36,029 nt of DNA from Sulfurimonadaceae bacterium (GTDB lineage Bacteria > Campylobacterota > Campylobacteria > Campylobacterales > Sulfurimonadaceae): NCBI GenBank assembly GCA_028683835.1, contig JAQUHB010000026.1:1-36029 (forward strand). Direction: 5' to 3'. Made by a program: the position numbers and the translations under genes. Shown here piece after piece: positions 33,928-36,029 of this stretch. Below the pieces are notes generated by a model, which was given only the letters and a program-made list of their open reading frames with translations, did not search any database and was not told the DNA's origin. Within the stretch, counting starts at the first letter, position 1. Each line of letters starts with the position of its first letter.

Positions 33928-35133
33928 TTATACGACTTCTACAGTTACAACGTCTATACCGTTATATTTGTAGCCGCCATGATTCCATAAAACATTCTGA
34001 GCAAGAGGTTGCTCATGTCCAAATTTATCTACAGCTTTTGCCATAATGTTTAATTTACCTAATCTTTTTGGTTTAAAGCTAAATCTAAATGCTCTATATG
34101 CGTAACGTCCACGTGCCTCATTATCAAGTATTGATGCCTCCCATGTTTTACCGCCATCTAAAGAAATAAGAACATCTTTGATACCGATACCACTGTCAAA
34201 AGCAACACCACGAACTACAAGTTGTGAGTTGATGGCAATTGTAGAATGATTCTCAGGGAAACCGATAACAGACTTAATGTTCATTTTCGTAATCGGTTTT
34301 GTCTTTTTAACCAAATGATCTGGCATTTCCCCTTCTGTTGCATTATCTGGAACACGGTAAGCTTCATCCATAAAGAAATGGTGTTGATATTCACTTGTTA
34401 CAGTGATATTTTTAAGCATTTTAACCCAGCTGTCTGAATAATATCCTGGAAGGATAAGACGTACAGGATAACCGTTAAGATATGGTAAATCTTCACCATT
34501 CATTTGATAAGCAACAATAACATGATCATCAAGCTCATCAAGATGGAGTTCACGTACAAAGCCTGGAGTTTTGTAATAAGCGGCAGTTTCCATACCGTTA
34601 AATCCTATCCATTGAGCTCCCTCTTTAAGTCCTGCTCTATGAAGAAGATCGCTTAAACGTACCCCTTTCCATTTTGCACAGCCCATAGCGCCACTACCCC
34701 ATTGAACACCTCCAGTAGCAGGTAAAAATGCTGAACGACTATTTCCGCCACACTGTAAAACAGCCGTAACTTCTACTTGTTCAAAATCATTTTTTAAATC
34801 TTTAAGAGTGATAACATAATCTTTTTGTACGAGACCATTGACACTGATAGTGAATTTTTCAGGATCAGTATATGTAGGAATCTCAGGCATGTGCCATCTG
34901 ACGAAAAACTCATCATTTGGTGTGATTGCTTGAGTAAAAACATCACGTGGTGATTCTAAAAGTGGTGGACGATCTGAATGTGTGATCATTGGTCTTTTTT
35001 CAGGAAAATTAAATTTAGATATAGGTCTATTATCGATTGGCTGTTGTATTTTGACTTCACTGCCAAAAGCGCTACTACCGAGAGTTGCGGCTCCCATAAC
35101 AGCTGCAGTTTTAAAGAAATCTCTTCTCTTCAT
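33928..35133 (-). CDS. sorA: SorA-like sulfite dehydrogenase, molybdopterin subunit
   Basis: The 401-residue protein belongs to the sulfite oxidase family. It begins with a Tat-type signal (KRRDFFKTAAVMGAATLG), so it is exported folded with its cofactor. The molybdenum-ligand cysteine is Cys128 in VLQCGGNSRSAF. GSGAMGCAKWKGVRLSDLL and the C-terminal dimerisation domain (ISLDGGKTWEASILD, about 315-330) follow. It is expected to oxidise sulfite to sulfate in the periplasm and to reduce the cytochrome encoded next. A SoxC-type role is less likely because no sox genes are adjacent and the partner is a monoheme cytochrome. AAGGAG lies about ten bases before the ATG. A LysR gene is transcribed divergently. 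Confidence 0.9.
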   Translation of the reverse strand: MKRRDFFKTAAVMGAATLGSSAFGSEVKIQQPIDNRPISKFNFPEKRPMITHSDRPPLLESPRDVFTQAITPNDEFFVRWHMPEIPTYTDPEKFTISVNGLVQKDYVITLKDLKNDFEQVEVTAVLQCGGNSRSAFLPATGGVQWGSGAMGCAKWKGVRLSDLLHRAGLKEGAQWIGFNGMETAAYYKTPGFVRELHLDELDDHVIVAYQMNGEDLPYLNGYPVRLILPGYYSDSWVKMLKNITVTSEYQHHFFMDEAYRVPDNATEGEMPDHLVKKTKPITKMNIKSVIGFPENHSTIAINSQLVVRGVAFDSGIGIKDVLISLDGGKTWEASILDNEARGRYAYRAFRFSFKPKRLGKLNIMAKAVDKFGHEQPLAQNVLWNHGGYKYNGIDVVTVEVV

Positions 35134-35179
35134 AAGTGTATGCTCCTTCTTTTTTTTGGAAGTTTATCATAAAACAGTG

Positions 35180-35195
35180 TTAATTCACATATTAA
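35180..35195. promoter_or_regulatory. Candidate LysR operator between sorA and the LysR gene
   Basis: TTAAT-N6-ATTAA forms a dyad in the 123-base divergent gap, in the style of LysR-family T-N11-A sites. A second overlapping dyad, ATTAAT-TT-ATTAAT, occupies 35191-35204. The region is AT-rich, so chance is possible. Confidence 0.4.
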
Positions 35196-35226
35196 TTTAT
35201 TAATCTTCTTATTCAATTTTTTTGTA

Positions 35227-35232
35227 TATAAT
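35227..35232 (+). promoter_or_regulatory. Candidate -10 box for the LysR gene
   Basis: TATAAT follows a T-run (CAATTTTTTTGTA) 24 bases before the LysR ATG. The upstream T-rich stretch in place of a -35 box is typical of Campylobacterota promoters. Confidence 0.55.
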
Positions 35233-35256
35233 TGTGAAAGTTATAAAGGAAAAGTA

Positions 35257-36029
35257 ATGTTTACACTCAAACAGCTTGAAGTATTTATCTCCTTAGCACA
35301 GAAACAAAAAGTAATAGATGTAGCGTCTGAATTCCAAATGAGTCAGTCTGCGATATCTATGTCAATAAAAGAGCTCGAAAAAATAGTTGGTGAAAAACTT
35401 TTCGAACGGATTGGAAAACGTTTGACACTCAATGAAAGAGGCATACTTTTTTGGGAACAAGTTGCCTTACATATAGATGCTTTGCAAAAAGTATATACCA
35501 ATTTTTCCTCTCAAAAAATCGAAGGAAATTTGCGTTTGTGTGCAAGTGTAACAATAGCGAACTATCTTATGCCAAAATATATCGATGAATATAGTAAATT
35601 ACATCAAAATGTAAAATTTTCATTAAAATCTACTAACACGAATGATGTGATTCGCTTCATTAAAGAGGGAACTTACGATATAGGTTTTATAGAAGATAAA
35701 TGTAGTGATGAAATGCTTACATGTAAGAAGATAGCTTCTGATGAACTTGTTGTTATTACCGCAAATGAAGAACTTGCAAAGAAAAGTGTACATTTTATAG
35801 ATACGCTTGCAAGTATGCAATGGATTATGAGAGAAGTAGGTTCAGGTACGAGATCGACATTTTTAGACACTATCTCTCCAGAGAGTGTTAATATCTATAT
35901 GGAATTTGACCACACTGAAACGATCAAAAAGTTTTTAAAGTTGAGTTCAAATTATATTAGTTGTTTGCCTCGTATCTCTGTTGCACAAGAACTTCATGAA
36001 GGCTCTTTATTTGAACTTCCTATCCGTGG
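35257..36029 (+). CDS. LysR-family transcriptional regulator (3' end outside window)
   Basis: An ATG at 35257, with AAAGGA ahead, opens a frame that stays open to the window end (257 codons). The N-terminal winged helix-turn-helix is clear: MFTLKQLEVFISLAQKQKVI, then MSQSAISMSIKELEKIVGEKLFERIGKRLTL. A substrate-binding domain starting near residue 90 follows. A full LysR protein is about 300 residues, so some 40 are missing. Divergent orientation to sorAB suggests that it controls them, perhaps in response to sulfite or a related sulfur compound; this is inference. A TTACATGTAA copy lies at 35717-35726. Confidence 0.93.
   Translation, partial: MFTLKQLEVFISLAQKQKVIDVASEFQMSQSAISMSIKELEKIVGEKLFERIGKRLTLNERGILFWEQVALHIDALQKVYTNFSSQKIEGNLRLCASVTIANYLMPKYIDEYSKLHQNVKFSLKSTNTNDVIRFIKEGTYDIGFIEDKCSDEMLTCKKIASDELVVITANEELAKKSVHFIDTLASMQWIMREVGSGTRSTFLDTISPESVNIYMEFDHTETIKKFLKLSSNYISCLPRISVAQELHEGSLFELPIR
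35717..35726. repeat. TTACATGTAA palindrome inside the LysR gene
   Basis: This is an exact copy with the 12-base form CTTACATGTAAG at 35716-35727. In frame it encodes Leu-Thr-Cys-Lys. Confidence 0.9.

Noticed and set aside
33928-35133. Calling the molybdenum enzyme SoxC
   Set aside because: No soxD or other sox gene is adjacent and the partner is a monoheme cytochrome, which fits SorA/SorB better.
1-36029. CRISPR array, tRNA, rRNA, insertion sequence or prophage
   Set aside because: Reading both strands showed no regularly spaced repeats, no cloverleaf with a conserved TTCRA loop, no rRNA-like segment, and no transposase, integrase or phage gene. The dispersed palindrome is not regularly spaced and has no spacers.

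Overview
The window reads as a chromosomal segment of a free-living Campylobacterota (epsilonproteobacterial) bacterium, most like Sulfurimonas or a close relative. The basis is low GC (mid-30s percent by eye), the ppiD-ftsA-ftsZ order, a split energy-taxis receptor like Campylobacter CetA/CetB, a sulfite dehydrogenase pair like Cj0005c/Cj0004c, and c-type cytochromes with small single-pass proteins. The species is inferred from family resemblance, not from a search.

Layout. 1-4.8 kb: end of an unknown gene, a TtcA-like tRNA thiolase, a secreted seven-heme cytochrome c, yebC and an IMPACT/YigZ protein. 4.8-9.2 kb (minus strand): an EI24/CysZ-like membrane protein, a decayed lemA/DUF3137 locus, an HI0933-type flavoprotein and a SagB-type nitroreductase. 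9.3-15.4 kb (plus): atpB, a small membrane protein, a ThiE/TenI-like protein, gatB, a potassium-channel protein plus a separate RCK/TrkA protein, and gpsA. 15.4-17 kb: sparse DNA with a Dabb protein and small or doubtful ORFs. 17-21.3 kb: metE, convergent with an ABC-F ATPase of Uup type. 21.5-24.2 kb (minus): CetA/CetB-like energy taxis with a zinc-binding CZB tail, a small membrane protein and a monoheme cytochrome c. 24.4-27.1 kb (plus): small membrane protein, Ste24-type M48 protease, prmC, DUF4149 protein. 27.1-31.4 kb (minus): J-domain protein, ftsZ, ftsA, ppiD-like chaperone. 31.6-36 kb: bioA, a decayed MBL-fold (ODP-like) gene, sorB-sorA and a divergent LysR regulator cut by the window end.

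Functionally this is mostly housekeeping (translation, division, ATP synthase, methionine, biotin, lipid precursor) mixed with respiratory and sensory genes: periplasmic sulfite oxidation, multiheme cytochrome and redox taxis. I found no rRNA, tRNA, CRISPR array, transposase or prophage.

The most unusual signal is not a gene. The palindrome TTACATGTAA occurs seven times exactly in 36 kb, against roughly 0.1-0.2 expected from composition. One pair forms a hairpin in front of the yigZ-like gene. The five copies inside genes all sit in the same reading frame (Leu-Thr-Cys-Lys/Asn) in unrelated proteins, so it looks like a dispersed, frame-constrained DNA motif. Other points of note are two multiply broken pseudogenes, a TtcA lacking one expected cluster cysteine, and a short similarity flanking metE that may be a duplicated 3' end of the uup-like gene.
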